The notes under the pieces are model-generated. The model did not search any database, had not been told where the DNA came from, and was given only the letters and a program-made list of their open reading frames with translations. A DNA stretch of 64,000 bases, taken from assembly GCA_903772945.1 (NCBI GenBank), contig CAICTM010000029.1, positions 107,778-171,777 of the forward strand. Reading direction: 5' to 3'. Origin of the DNA: Seminavis robusta. Lineage: Eukaryota > Bacillariophyta > Bacillariophyceae > Naviculales > Naviculaceae. Within the stretch, counting starts at the first letter, position 1; each line of letters starts with the position of its first letter. Both the position numbers and the translations under genes were made by a program. Positions 1 to 10,846 of the stretch are shown one piece after another.

Positions 1-3000
1 CAGATTGGTGAAGTCCAGGAGCTTTGCACCTTCGGGCACATCAAGAGCAGCTTGGGCAGCAAGGGGGTCCGTCGGCTTCGAAGGGTGCTGCAAGTGGTTG
101 TCTGCGCCAATCACTGCACTGATTTCAGCAAAAACAATCGCAGCATACAGGACTGTGTCCAACGAGACTCTGGACAGGTCTCGAATATCCAAGGAGCTCA
201 AGAGGTCGCCATCGGCAACAGCGTTAGAGCTGGTGTTGAATAATGGGTGGTGAGGACATGCGCGTCCCGCTTCATTTCCCAAATCAACGAACTGTCCGAG
301 AATTTCGGGCACTGCGTCGCTGGTGGCGAAGTCTTCAATCAAGAAGCCCAGCCTGTTTCCAAAGGTTTCAGAAGCACCAACAGAATCGACGAGCGCAATC
401 ACGTCATCTAGAACGCGGCTGGTACAGTTCAGACAGTCGGCACCAATAGAAAGCGACGCAAACTTCGACAACATCGAATCGATCTTGAATCCACCCTTGC
501 CAGCGTCAAGCTCTGTTGAGTTGGCAGTCTCAAACAAAGACAGCCAGCAGTTTATCTCTAGCACGTCTCTGAGCGGGAAACGGAACAGGTTTTCTTCCAG
601 TATGTGCAGCGTGACAGCAGCCAACAAGTCAATTTCGCTCATCTCCCCACTGAGATCAAACATGTTGTACATGTCCAACGAGTTCAAGTCACCTTGGAGA
701 GCTAGGAGGACGCCCAAGGTAGCATTGAAAGGCATCTCGGCCACAGGCCCCAAATTAATCACGTTTTCGATGATGTGAGGATGCTTCGTAGGGTACGCAA
801 TCGCCATTGGGCTCACAAGAGTATTCAGATTTCTGATCCGCGCGTCGAAAGCGCCAAGTGCGACGCTTTGGTTCAGAAAGGAAAGCAAATCAACAGGCAA
901 CGGACCGTCGCTGACGAAGCCGAAGAGCTCATCCTCCAGTCGAAACGTTCCAGGGACGCCTGAACTGCCTTCTGTGAAAGACTCAATAAATGAGTTCAGT
1001 CCCAACAACTCCCCTTCTTCGCTCGCAACAAGCTGGTCCAAGACAAGCGAGTATGCGGTGGAGACAACATCGCCGTACGGCTGCAAGCCGGAACCACCAA
1101 GCATCACAGAGGCTTCAGGAGGCAGGAAGAGATCGCGGAAGTCAATCAAGTCTGTGCCTGTGTCTACGATGATTTCGTCGGTGGTCAAGCAAGATCCCGC
1201 ATCCTCAACGAATGATGCGATGAAGTCGTTGATCAGAGTGCGGACAGTCTCATCAAAAATGGAGTTGATTGCCTCAACAAAAAGGTCGGAGTACTCGTCA
1301 AACATTGCTTCCAGTGATGCAGCAGCGGCTTCGCTTGTATCGGGCTCTAACCCTTCCACCACGGGGTTGGAAATGTTCCCAACAGATACATACAAAGCAG
1401 GAACGTTCACATCATACGCCGTGCCCAAGAAGCAGGGGATGATGTTCTCAATGAACAACAGTTGGCCAATCTCGAGCGCCTCCACTTTGTCCATATCAAT
1501 CGCAGTGAACAGGTATATGGTGGCATTGACATCTTCAACATCGACGGTAATCCTGTATGGTTGGGGAGGGTCTGTGGTGTTGACCGCATCAAGGGAGAAG
1601 TCGATGATCACGGTGAGATTGCCCATGCCAATCGTGTTCTTCATGGTTTGTGGTGCGATCGGTTCCAGAATATCAAAAGTTGTAAAAGAATCGAGACCGT
1701 AAACCTTGATATGGTCTACCGAAATCTCATAGCCTTGCAATTCAAATGAAAGACCCAGTGACAAATTGAAGCCGCCATCCTCTGCAAGGAAACCTGAGGC
1801 GAGATCGTTGATTCCTGGGTTGCCTCCCGAAGAGTTTCCTGTGAACTCTCTCACCAGATCAAGAGCATCCCCAACGATCGGAATGAACGTTTCGTTCAGA
1901 CGATACCAATCCAACAGATTTAGATCTCCCGTCGTATTGAAACTATCTTGGCGAGCCAGAGGATCCGACATAGTGTAATTCTCAGAAGCCTTCACGTGAC
2001 TCTCTGCGAAGACAACTGCCAATGCTTGGGCACCGAGAATGCCAGCAAAGATAGCCGTGTCCAACGAACGGTTTGACAACTGCGGGATTTCAATGGCCGC
2101 CGCAGCTTCCGTCTCGTTACTGGTTGTATTGAACAAAGGAGAATGAGGGCACTTTCGCGCAGCCGTCTCACCCGGTCCAAGGAAAGAAGCAATGAGAGGC
2201 GGCACAGAGGGATTGGTGACGATTTCCTCCATTAAGGGGCCAAGTCTCCTTCCCAGAACAGCCATGGCACCGGCATCATCCAAGACCTGCACAACACCGG
2301 GTAACACTTTGCTTGTACAATTGAGGCACTTGAAGTTGACGGATAGGTCCATCATGTCCAGCACCATTCTTGTAATCACGAAAGAGTTCTCCAAACCGGC
2401 GTCGTTTTCTTCGGGTTCTTGCATCAAGGCCAGCCAGCAGTTGAGCTCCAGAACGTCCCTCAAGGGGAAACGAATGAAGTCCATCGTCGAAATCAAAATT
2501 TGAAAGTCCGCCATAACATCCAATTCGTTCATTTTGGCGGCGGTGTTGACCTCGTTGCTCACTTCAATCGACCGGGATCCATGCAAAGCATTGAACAACG
2601 TCACGCTCGCGTTGATTCCACGTTTTGGAGTTGGGCCCCAGTTGAATACGTTCGAAAGAACATGGGCCCTTCCGGTGGGTTGCAAAAAGGACAGAGGCGG
2701 CATCAGGGTGTTCAGGTTACCAGCAAAGAGGTTGTACAAACCAATATCAACGCCCTCCAAAATCGAACCCACAAAATCGATCTCAGAAGTGTCAAGTGAT
2801 ACATCGAGAAGATCCATTCCGAGCGCAAATGCCTCTGGAAGGAGATCGTTGATCGCGAGCATTCCAGTCTCGTTGTCTACACCTCCCACTTGTCCCAGAA
2901 GGGTGTTATAGGCGGTATGAATCAGGTCACCGTACGGCATCCGACCGGTACCTCCGAGCGCTTTCGCATCCCCAGGTAAGAGCAGCAAGTCGCGGAAATC

Positions 3001-5100
3001 AAGATAGCCTTGAACTTTTTCATCCTTGACATTGTCCACAAGATACACGGCACTTCTAAAGTCGAAGTCAAAGCCTCCATCTCCATCCCCTTCGCCCGTG
3101 TCTCCACCACCTCCAAGGATGTCTTCAAGACTCGATTCCGCACAGACAGCTTCCGACGCTTCAGTTTCAATGAAGCAGTCAATGAACGTGTTGACGATCT
3201 GAGTGACATTTTGCTGGACAAAGCCAGGGATAGCTTGAAGGATCAGATCTTGGTAGGTACAAGCAATACCTTCGGCTCCAGTATTAAGGAGGTCATTCAC
3301 CCCGTCGGAAATTACTCCGGTAACAACCGGGGTTCCAATTTCTCCCACCGTCACTTCCAGCTGTGAAACTCCGGCAGTCACCAACGCCGAGAGGATGCAA
3401 TCTGTAATCCCTGAAATGTTGAGGAACGTTCCAATTGTCCACTGGTCGACCACCAATTCATTCAGGCCAACAAGGATGGATGCATTAATGAACACGTTAC
3501 CAAGATCAGCTCCCAATGTAACGACTTGACGAATGGGGACACTGTTCACTGAGATGTCGACAAAGACGTCCGCCTGCACGTAAAGATAGGCCAGCTCCAG
3601 CTCTGACAAGAACGTGTGCTTTCCAATCACTTGGAGAGGCGCAGCATCGGAAAAGTTGTTCAATCCAACCAAAGAGATCTTGAGGGGTGTGATTTCGTTG
3701 ATCACAAAGATATCGGTAGTGTTAATAATGTCGTCCAGAGTGATGTTGTCCAAGATACCATCGAACTGCAAACGACGAGGGCTAGACTTGATGTAGTCAT
3801 TCGTCAGGTACTCGTTGAAAGCGTCCTCCAAGCGACGTCCACGTTGCCGACGGAGAGGAAGATCGACCAGGTCAAAAGCTTCCTGGAAACAATCCCGTTC
3901 TTCCTCCTCAGTCATGCTAACACTGGTGGTCTCGTTGCCCTGCAATGCACGGTGGGTGGCGGACTGGTTGAAGTCGTCAGGGACCGTTCCAAGCTCTAGA
4001 ACCAAGAAACCATCGTCGTCGAGAAGAGCACCGTCTACGAGGGCGTTGATCTGGTCGGCTCCAATAACTGTGGCAATGTTTGTAATGAGAACATTGATAA
4101 CATTTCCAAAACCTTCATCATCCATAAAGTTCACCAACGGCACATCGACATCCAAGTTCTTCTCCAAGTACAGAGGGTCCACGGCAGTGAAGTTGACAAG
4201 GAAAGGATCCAGCAGCGACACAAGGTCGACCAAGAGTTCGTTGATGGTCTCCGTAAAGTCCGTGATCAAGCCGCAGGCGGTCCCAGAGATGAGACTGACT
4301 TCGGTCCGGACGAGATCAATGAGAAGGTAGTTCAAATCATTGATAATGTTTGACGAGAATCCTCCGGTGGACTGGACGTCTCCAATAGAGGCAACGGTCT
4401 TACAACCTATGAACTGGAATGACGTAGGAGGAGCACCAATAGCCTCGGCGGCAACTCCAATACTGTTGTCGTTGAGCACGAGCCTCATCTTGATGTGATC
4501 ACTCACATCCAAGACCCCCGTGTTCCAATCTATTTCAATGAAGCACTTGAGTTTGGCTCCGAGCACCTGGAACTTGTAGGCAAGCGTAACATCCGCCAGA
4601 TTCGTTGAGGGGCCCTTTTCGTAGTCCAGTTTAATGTCTTCAATGGCGATCTGGCCACAGGTTCCATTGACCCGCGCGTACAAATCGAATCCCAACACTG
4701 GCTGGATGATCTCGGTATCTGGGATGGTGATTTCCAAGCTTGAGAGAATCAGATTGACTTCGTCCCACTCTCCCTTCTCCTCGAGCAATCGGCGGAGGGA
4801 CATTTGATTGGGACCGGGGGCAAACATGGCTTCCTGTTCTTCCAGCGCCAAACGCCGTCTTTCCAATCCTTCGGTACTGTTGGCTTCCGCATGCCAATTC
4901 ACAAGCATCTTGCGGATTTCCTTATCCACAGCGCTCTGAACAAACTCCTTGGAGAGCTGACTGGCCAATCCAGAGGAAAAGGCAGCAGACAGGCTGCTAG
5001 CACTCGCGCCATCGATGCTGCTACCGCCGTTAGAAGAAGAAGCAGCCAGGACCACTGCCCAACTGGAGAGCGCAAGAAGCAGCCGAAGAGGTCTCATCAT
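1..5100 (-). CDS. Giant secreted tandem-module protein (N-terminal 1,700 residues, runs off the window)
   Basis: Reading the minus strand from the ATG pair at 5100-5095, the frame stays open to base 1 (1,700 codons), so the C-terminus lies outside the window. The N-terminus MMRPLRLLLALSSWAVVLAA looks like a signal peptide. Two long modules repeat at a period of about 630 residues. DFRDLLLLPGD near residue 703 matches DFRDLFLPPEA near 1318, RFPLRDVLELNCWL near 880 matches RFPLRDVLEINCWL near 1508, and CPHSPLFNTTSN near 983 matches CPHHPLFNTSSN near 1613. A third copy appears to start at the edge (LLDWYRL near 1063, LLDFTNL near 1694). There are many N-x-S/T sequons and a paired-cysteine CLNCTS in both modules, as expected for an extracellular glycoprotein. 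No intron was needed. I recognise no family. The hydrophobic and polar alternation could suit a beta-rich lipid-binding or adhesive fold, but that is a guess. Confidence 0.85.
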   Translation of the reverse strand, partial: MMRPLRLLLALSSWAVVLAASSSNGGSSIDGASASSLSAAFSSGLASQLSKEFVQSAVDKEIRKMLVNWHAEANSTEGLERRRLALEEQEAMFAPGPNQMSLRRLLEEKGEWDEVNLILSSLEITIPDTEIIQPVLGFDLYARVNGTCGQIAIEDIKLDYEKGPSTNLADVTLAYKFQVLGAKLKCFIEIDWNTGVLDVSDHIKMRLVLNDNSIGVAAEAIGAPPTSFQFIGCKTVASIGDVQSTGGFSSNIINDLNYLLIDLVRTEVSLISGTACGLITDFTETINELLVDLVSLLDPFLVNFTAVDPLYLEKNLDVDVPLVNFMDDEGFGNVINVLITNIATVIGADQINALVDGALLDDDGFLVLELGTVPDDFNQSATHRALQGNETTSVSMTEEEERDCFQEAFDLVDLPLRRQRGRRLEDAFNEYLTNDYIKSSPRRLQFDGILDNITLDDIINTTDIFVINEITPLKISLVGLNNFSDAAPLQVIGKHTFLSELELAYLYVQADVFVDISVNSVPIRQVVTLGADLGNVFINASILVGLNELVVDQWTIGTFLNISGITDCILSALVTAGVSQLEVTVGEIGTPVVTGVISDGVNDLLNTGAEGIACTYQDLILQAIPGFVQQNVTQIVNTFIDCFIETEASEAVCAESSLEDILGGGGDTGEGDGDGGFDFDFRSAVYLVDNVKDEKVQGYLDFRDLLLLPGDAKALGGTGRMPYGDLIHTAYNTLLGQVGGVDNETGMLAINDLLPEAFALGMDLLDVSLDTSEIDFVGSILEGVDIGLYNLFAGNLNTLMPPLSFLQPTGRAHVLSNVFNWGPTPKRGINASVTLFNALHGSRSIEVSNEVNTAAKMNELDVMADFQILISTMDFIRFPLRDVLELNCWLALMQEPEENDAGLENSFVITRMVLDMMDLSVNFKCLNCTSKVLPGVVQVLDDAGAMAVLGRRLGPLMEEIVTNPSVPPLIASFLGPGETAARKCPHSPLFNTTSNETEAAAAIEIPQLSNRSLDTAIFAGILGAQALAVVFAESHVKASENYTMSDPLARQDSFNTTGDLNLLDWYRLNETFIPIVGDALDLVREFTGNSSGGNPGINDLASGFLAEDGGFNLSLGLSFELQGYEISVDHIKVYGLDSFTTFDILEPIAPQTMKNTIGMGNLTVIIDFSLDAVNTTDPPQPYRITVDVEDVNATIYLFTAIDMDKVEALEIGQLLFIENIIPCFLGTAYDVNVPALYVSVGNISNPVVEGLEPDTSEAAAASLEAMFDEYSDLFVEAINSIFDETVRTLINDFIASFVEDAGSCLTTDEIIVDTGTDLIDFRDLFLPPEASVMLGGSGLQPYGDVVSTAYSLVLDQLVASEEGELLGLNSFIESFTEGSSGVPGTFRLEDELFGFVSDGPLPVDLLSFLNQSVALGAFDARIRNLNTLVSPMAIAYPTKHPHIIENVINLGPVAEMPFNATLGVLLALQGDLNSLDMYNMFDLSGEMSEIDLLAAVTLHILEENLFRFPLRDVLEINCWLSLFETANSTELDAGKGGFKIDSMLSKFASLSIGADCLNCTSRVLDDVIALVDSVGASETFGNRLGFLIEDFATSDAVPEILGQFVDLGNEAGRACPHHPLFNTSSNAVADGDLLSSLDIRDLSRVSLDTVLYAAIVFAEISAVIGADNHLQHPSKPTDPLAAQAALDVPEGAKLLDFTNL

Positions 5101-6833
5101 GGCGATGTATATAGGTATTAGAAGAGATGTGGTAGAGTAGTGTAGAGGCTTTGTTGATGTCCCTCAATGATTGACTGGTGGTATTGCGTTTACAAGACAA
5201 GACTGTTGATCGATCCGTCGAAAGTGGATACAGCCTCTCTAAGGTGTGTTACTGTATTTAATAGTTATTGTGAGACCGGGGGGAGACAAAGAAAAGTGTT
5301 CCCTGTTGCGTTGCCGGTTAAGGCTTTGGTACGACCAGTACTGTATGCACAGCCAAATAACCAGGGATTAACATGGGTATCTTCTACTAGCTAGCATAGG
5401 GGGGGCGAGATTTTTGTCTAACCCCCTTGGGAAGCATCATGGAGGTGCCCTTCTTTCGCTGAATTACGAAAACCTTACACAACACGATTCGAGACTGCTT
5501 CTATTCTAAAATTCTCTCCTGCTACGGATTTGTGTTGAATTGTCCTTTCCCTCGTTGAGATGTGCCACACAAGGCTCCTTTACCGGTATAAATCCTACGG
5601 CAAAAGATGTCAATAAAATCAATCCAGGACAGCTTCGGTCAATTACTTTCGAAGTAGTGGTAAATCGATTATGCTACAAAGATTTATGTGCTCAAAGATT
5701 ATTTATGTGCTCCCGCCAAAAAAATGGGCTTCAGATGTTCCACACACAACCAGATAGAGCCCGAGCACCAAGGCCAGAATTCAATCGTTTGGTTGCCCCC
5801 ATTTATCGTCCACAACATATTTCCATGGTCAAGTTTTTGGTGTCGTTGTCACACCTCCTGCAAGGCATCGTGGGAGCCAACGATTGCCCAAAAACTTGGT
5901 GTTGGTAACCCAACTATTTCACATGGAATGAATCGAATCTCAATCGAATCATAGCTGCCGTTCAGGCATCTGGGGTTTCTTACTAGCTAGTACTTGGCCC
6001 GGTCAAGCATCGTGGGAGTCTATGGTGATGGGAACAAGCGACCTCTTGTTACTTGCTTGCCAGTTGCCAGGACCGCCTTTGTCCGATCATCGCCGGATAC
6101 AGCCAACATGCAGAACGTCATTGCCAAAAGCGTGGTCCGGCTTCAATGCTTTCCCGTTACCGGTACCACTAACTGGTGATGGTGCAGCCAAAACAGACCT
6201 ACTATTAATAGTAGCTACTACTAGCCCGGTCGCTGACTCGACTCGACTCGACTCCCATTGTGTCGCCCGGAAACTACATTATTGGCCGGAGTCACATTTC
6301 AACTCGCTCCTGCAGGATCTTTATTCCTCACAATAAGATATCGTTTCTTAGGCGCAGCCTGATGAAATCCCAAATCTCTCTCCCGACCATTCAGTAGTGG
6401 CGACGGGAACATATCGCCTTGCCGGTGTCTCTGGCTACCGTAACGGGCAAACAGACACGGCTCAAACCTCAGGATTGGATCATTCCGCTCTACTAGTATT
6501 AGGATTGCTGAAAGCATTGCAAGTGCAGCTTTGTTCCGGATTCGAGGGCAAAGCTGCAAGAAGCGTTCGCTAGCTAATTATCAACTCGTGATCTCCCTCT
6601 TCACAAAGCTTGGTGCCACTCTCTAACTCTAGCTAGCTAGCTTGAGGCTTGAGGGACAGTAGCTATACGATGTACTGGTACTGGTACCCGTAGCCACCAT
6701 GTCGCTGCACTCACACAACACCTCGCACAACCAGCCTGTTTGAGAGGGAACACATTATTAAACATCTCAACAGGCTTAATATTTGAATTTATTTTGTCAG
6801 TTTTTCGTCATTTTTTGAACTTCTCATGCGACA
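5101..6833. other. Intergenic, no convincing gene
   Basis: This lies between the divergent start of the giant secreted protein and the PP2C gene, so it should hold both promoters. I see short CTAG and GGTACC palindromes and a CGACT simple repeat near 6236-6252. Short ORFs here (for example 5540-5908 plus) have no recognisable domain and no codon-use support. Confidence 0.6.
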
Positions 6834-7896
6834 ATGGCGACAACAGCAACAGCGGCTCCTTCAGGCATGGATGCGGCAACCCGCAGGCCGGGTGAAGCTA
6901 CAAACACCTGCGATGCTCTTCGCCCAATGATCATTTCAACCTTTGAAGAAATGAATCCAAAGCGACGTGACACAATGGTACCGTATCTTCGTCCTCGTCA
7001 TCTGTTCTTGAGTCTTCGGCGACCTCTGATCTTGCGTTTTCTACACTGAATTTGAAGGAGGATTGTCACGTCGTTCATGCTCCAGGGACTTGGAGATCGG
7101 CTGATCCAGACTTGGCTTATCTTGGAGTATACGATGGTCACGGAGGCCGCGATATGGTCGAATATTTGGACTACTTTTTGGCGTTTCATGTGGGTGGAGA
7201 ATTGAACCATAACGACGACGCATCCATAGAAACCAGACTGGAAAGAGCTTTTCTCCTGGCGGATGTGTGAGTTGTAAATTTGAAAATGATTGAATCTTTC
7301 CATGGTGGCGATCCTCACAACTAAGATTTCTTCTTTTTGGTTTGTTGGAAAGTCATGCAACGCAATGTGGCATTTCGACCAGCGGATCAACAGTCATTGT
7401 GTGCCTCGTAAAGCAACATCCTGGTACAAATCAGATAACAATTCACAGTGCAAATGTAGGTGATGCAAGGGCAGTTCTCGGACATGCCGGGAAAGTGACG
7501 AGACTCAGCAAAGACCACCGGACCGATGATGTAGAAGAGGTCCAAAGAATCGAACAGGCAGGAGGCTTTGTGTATCGGAATCGTGTCCTTGGAATTCTTG
7601 CTGTTAGTCGGAGTCTAGGGGACCATTGCATGAAAGAATTCGTCGTGGCAAAGCCACACTACCGAGAGATTACCATCAGTACCTCAACGACAACCAACGA
7701 TGCAAAAGGGAAGGGACGAGGATCTGTTCTCATATTGGCTTGTGATGGCTTGTGGGATGTCTTTTCGGATGACGAGGCTGTAGAATTTGCGGTGGGGTTT
7801 CCTGGTGACCGAACAAATGTGGCACAAGCTTTGGTGAAGGCAGCTCTACAACGTGGTAGTACTGACAATGTTTCCGTGGTCGTGGCGTGGCTGTGA
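6834..7896 (+). CDS. PP2C-family (PPM) serine/threonine protein phosphatase
   Basis: A metal-dependent PP2C phosphatase, likely a soluble signalling enzyme. The model is join(6834..6977,7013..7266,7353..7896), 313 aa. Family motifs in order are VYDGHGG (first metal aspartate near residue 89), SANVGDARAVL, LSKDHRTDD, GILAVSRSLGDH, LILACDGLWDVFSDDEAV and GSTDNVSVVV, which cover the whole catalytic domain. The intron 7267-7352 (GTGAGT..AAAG, 86 nt) joins in frame to give ADVHATQCG. The first junction is less certain. The reading frame changes between RRDTM (6977) and SSATSDLAF (7013), and GT..AG boundaries would make an intron of only 35 nt, so it may instead be a sequence error or a short frameshift. 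Only the linker before the catalytic domain is affected. The gene ends 254 bp from the end of the convergent nitrate transporter. Confidence 0.88.
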
Positions 7897-8150
7897 GCTG
7901 CAAATCGTACTCCATCGACTATTTCGCTTCCTGCTTCACCCTGCCGGCAGAACTGTATACTGGTAGCTTGTACAACTGCCATAACCGGACAACCGGACAC
8001 TCTTGGTCGATGCTCATCGGGCAGATATATAGCTAGAATGACAGTCTTGCCCCAAAATTGGGATATACTAAAGTAAAATGAATTGTGATATACTATACAA
8101 AGATTGCCATCGTCCCATCAAAAATGTGCTTGTTTCCCTGCGTTGCTAAT

Positions 8151-10003
8151 CTAATCGCGGTCGTCGTTTTCTGAGTTGACCAAGCCCTCCTCCAAGCCCA
8201 TCTCCTCGGCATCTTCATCAATCAAGAGCCTTCCCGTCTCTGGATTGACTTCCATGTCCTCGCCAAAGACGAGTCCAGCATGGCCAGGAATGACAATAAA
8301 GAAGGACAGCAGCGCTGAGCCTAATATGCAAAGTCCCATCAATAAGAAGGCCTCTTTGTAATCCAATTCTCGAAAGCCCAATCCAAAGCACACTGCACCG
8401 ACGTTTCCTCCCGCACCAACGATTCCACTGATGGATCCTGTGTTGGGAGGGTCCACATATGGCACAATGGCGTAGCTGGTTCCCTCTGCGCTCTGGACAA
8501 AGAGGGAGAAGCAGACCAATGTCACAATAGCCGCACCAAGGGACTCTGTATTGGCAAAGATGAGAACGAGAACACCTTCGCCAAACAACATGACGGTGTG
8601 AATCACAATCCTTCCTTTCATGCCCATGCGAAAGTTGATGAGGTCCGAAATGAATCCACCCAGTCCACGGGCAAAGAGATTCATCCAACCGAAGATTGAC
8701 GCCATGGCGGCAGCAGTCTCGGTGGAAAGACCAAATGCATCCTTAAAGTACAAAGCCGCGGCATTGTTCATGGTCAATTCTACACCAAAGCAGCAAGCTG
8801 TACAGATATAGCCAGTATAAAACCAGACGAGTTAGGCAACGAAGATTTGATACTGACATTAAGCGAACGAAGCGTTGTGAAGGCTTACCATATTGGATAA
8901 AGAGCATCCACTAAAAACAGGGGATATCACGCACGTGAGTCTTTGGTGGGCCGGATTGTGGATTGGACTGTGTTGTGCTGTGCTGCTGTGAACGTACCGT
9001 ATTCAAATTCAAACTTCCCCTCGCGAAGGAATGGACGGCGGATACTTCTGGCATGGCCCCATGTCTCTTGAGTTCGCTGTAGTTTCCTTTGGGAGCATCA
9101 TCACTGATGAAAAAGACCACCACTCCCGTGGTGAACGCAAAGACGGCCGGGACGATGCAGACAGTCCTCCAAGCACGCTCCGATGCATTTTCGTCTTCGT
9201 CGAAAAAGACTTTGAACAATGGAAAGAGGAAGGAACCGATGACGAGTTGCGTCACTCCAGCACCCAAGTTTCCCCATCCTCCTACAACTGTAAGTGCATA
9301 GAAATGAAATGCAGGTTTGAGATGCAAAAGAGGCAAGCAGGTTGGTTATTGCAAATGGGTATACGGCAGGATACCCCCTTCCTAGAGTGAAGGATTGATT
9401 CGACTTACGTGCATTGGCTGTACCCACAACTTCCTTGGTAAAGATGCGGCTGGTCCAGTACTGACACATGACAAAGGTGCCCCCAGCCACTCCAATGAAG
9501 GATCGTAGAACGATGAGGTCTCGGGCGCTCCGGATGAGCCCCGTACATGCCGTGGGAATGGAAGCAAAGCAGAGAACCGCCGAGAATAGCACTCTGGCTC
9601 CATACTTATCACACAGAGGTCCCAACAAGAAGCGAACACCAATGGTGGTTCCGACGCCAGCGATACTGGACGTCCATACTTGCTTCTTGGTCAAGCCCAG
9701 GTCAGTGCGGATCTCGGACAGCAAGGGCGAGATGGCGAACCAGATAAAGAAGGCAATAAAGAAACTCCACCAACTGCAATGGAAGGCTCTCATGTGAGGG
9801 CGAGAAAAGCTGCAAAGGCGAATCTCTGTGTACGGTTGCAGGAGGACATTGTATCAGAAATAATAGTGAAAGCAATAGGGTATCATGCTCCTTATCCTAC
9901 ACTTACCGCGAGCCTTATCATCCTGGTTGGGATCAGTATCCAGCTCGTACTGAGGATACTTCTTCCAGTCGTCGCCGTCTTTGCGAGGGACTTCGAGTCT
10001 CAT
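8151..10003 (-). CDS. NRT2: NRT2-type high-affinity nitrate/nitrite transporter (NNP family, MFS)
   Basis: A plasma-membrane nitrate/proton symporter of the nitrate-nitrite porter family. The model is complement(join(8151..8797,8889..8910,8998..9287,9409..9825,9907..10003)), 490 aa, a usual length for algal NRT2. Every junction is GT..AG and the frame closes. The N-terminus is hydrophilic (MRLEVPRKDGDDWKKYPQYE), then FSRPHMRAFHCSWWSFFIAF opens the first membrane segment. The MFS loop motif is GPLCDKYGAR. The nitrate signature in TM5 reads GVAGGTFVMCQYW and the second signature reads GIVGAGGNVGAVCFG. The third and fifth exons are joined through a 22-nt micro-exon that supplies WMLFIQY of the conserved segment ending ACCFGVELTMNNAA. 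The cytosolic C-tail is short and acidic. In diatoms such genes are typically induced by nitrate or nitrogen starvation; no control element was identified here. Confidence 0.95.
8889..8910 (-). other. NRT2: 22-nt micro-exon of the nitrate transporter
   Basis: It is flanked by a TTTTTAG acceptor and a GTAAGC donor and encodes WMLFIQY plus the first base of the next alanine codon. Removing it would delete a conserved NRT2 membrane segment and shift the frame, which is why it was placed here. Gene finders commonly miss exons this short. Confidence 0.88.
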
Positions 10004-10770
10004 GGTACAGTACTTTCGCTCGTTACTTGTTGGGAGAGGGAGGGGAGAAGGAGACAGACTGACTCAACACAAGAGCGGAGCTCGGTAATGGACGGGAGAC
10101 GGGATGGCTGTGCTTTAGTTTGGAGGCGAGGAAGAAGGAAAAGAGGCCTCTTGGGTTGGTGACTGGTAACTGTCACTCTGTTGCTTCTCCACGCTCTACG
10201 GTGGTACGTATTCAATGATATGTATGGCAATTGAGAGCTCAAGACGAACTCCTCTGTGACCTTCAGAGGTTTGCAGCCAACTTCGACCGATTTGTGGGAG
10301 TTTGTGAGGCTACCATCTCGGCATCCAATCACGTTGCCTTGACTCTCAGCGAACCTTGAATGTCCGTCTACAGGTTGACACTGGGAGCTGTAATCAGCAA
10401 CCAGTGATACAAGTATGATACAGCGTATACCCCACCTTCTACATGTCCCATTGTTTATAATCAGGAAGAAATCTCTGACTTTTAGCGTGCTTGCAGTGTT
10501 GGATCCATTTGATAGGGAGATTGGGAAACAGTTACAAAGTGTCTGGAGTCATTGTGTGTTTGGTCATAAGCCGTTTAACAGAACTCATTCTTACTACCAC
10601 GTACCTTGCAGAAGACGAAGAACCCGATCAACTTCATCGGGACTTTAATAGAGCTTTAATAGTAACAGTAGTGCTTAAATCAGTGGAGTCATAAGCAATC
10701 TTGAATACTTATACAACGTTTCCTCGAAGAATGCCTTGTGAAGGTTATTCAGCAAATCATAAAAACAACA
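10004..10770. other. Intergenic, upstream of the nitrate transporter
   Basis: This holds the presumed promoter of the nitrate transporter. Short ORFs on both strands lack domains. I see no recognisable control motif. Confidence 0.55.
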
Positions 10771-10809
10771 ACTCGGCCACTCAATATGCTGCATATTGAG
10801 TGGCCGAGT
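10771..10809. repeat. Perfect 19-bp inverted repeat with a one-base loop
   Basis: The arm ACTCGGCCACTCAATATGC (10771-10789) is followed by a single T and its exact reverse complement (10791-10809). The hairpin abuts the outer end of the left terminal inverted repeat of the neighbouring element (10810). It could form a long cruciform, or mark a fold-back insertion or a transposition scar. Confidence 0.9.
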
Positions 10810-10846
10810 GGGTAGCGTGATTTGTCCCTCACAAATTTTCACTTAG
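10810..10846 (+). repeat. Left terminal inverted repeat
   Basis: 37 bp, from GGGTAGCG to TTTTCACTTAG, where it merges into the first copy of the CACTTAGGCTAAG array. It matches 14498-14538 in inverted orientation except for a 4-bp indel. Confidence 0.85.

Noticed and set aside
1-4330. Plus-strand ORFs across the first 4.3 kb
   Set aside because: They are antisense shadows of the uninterrupted minus-strand frame that starts at 5100.
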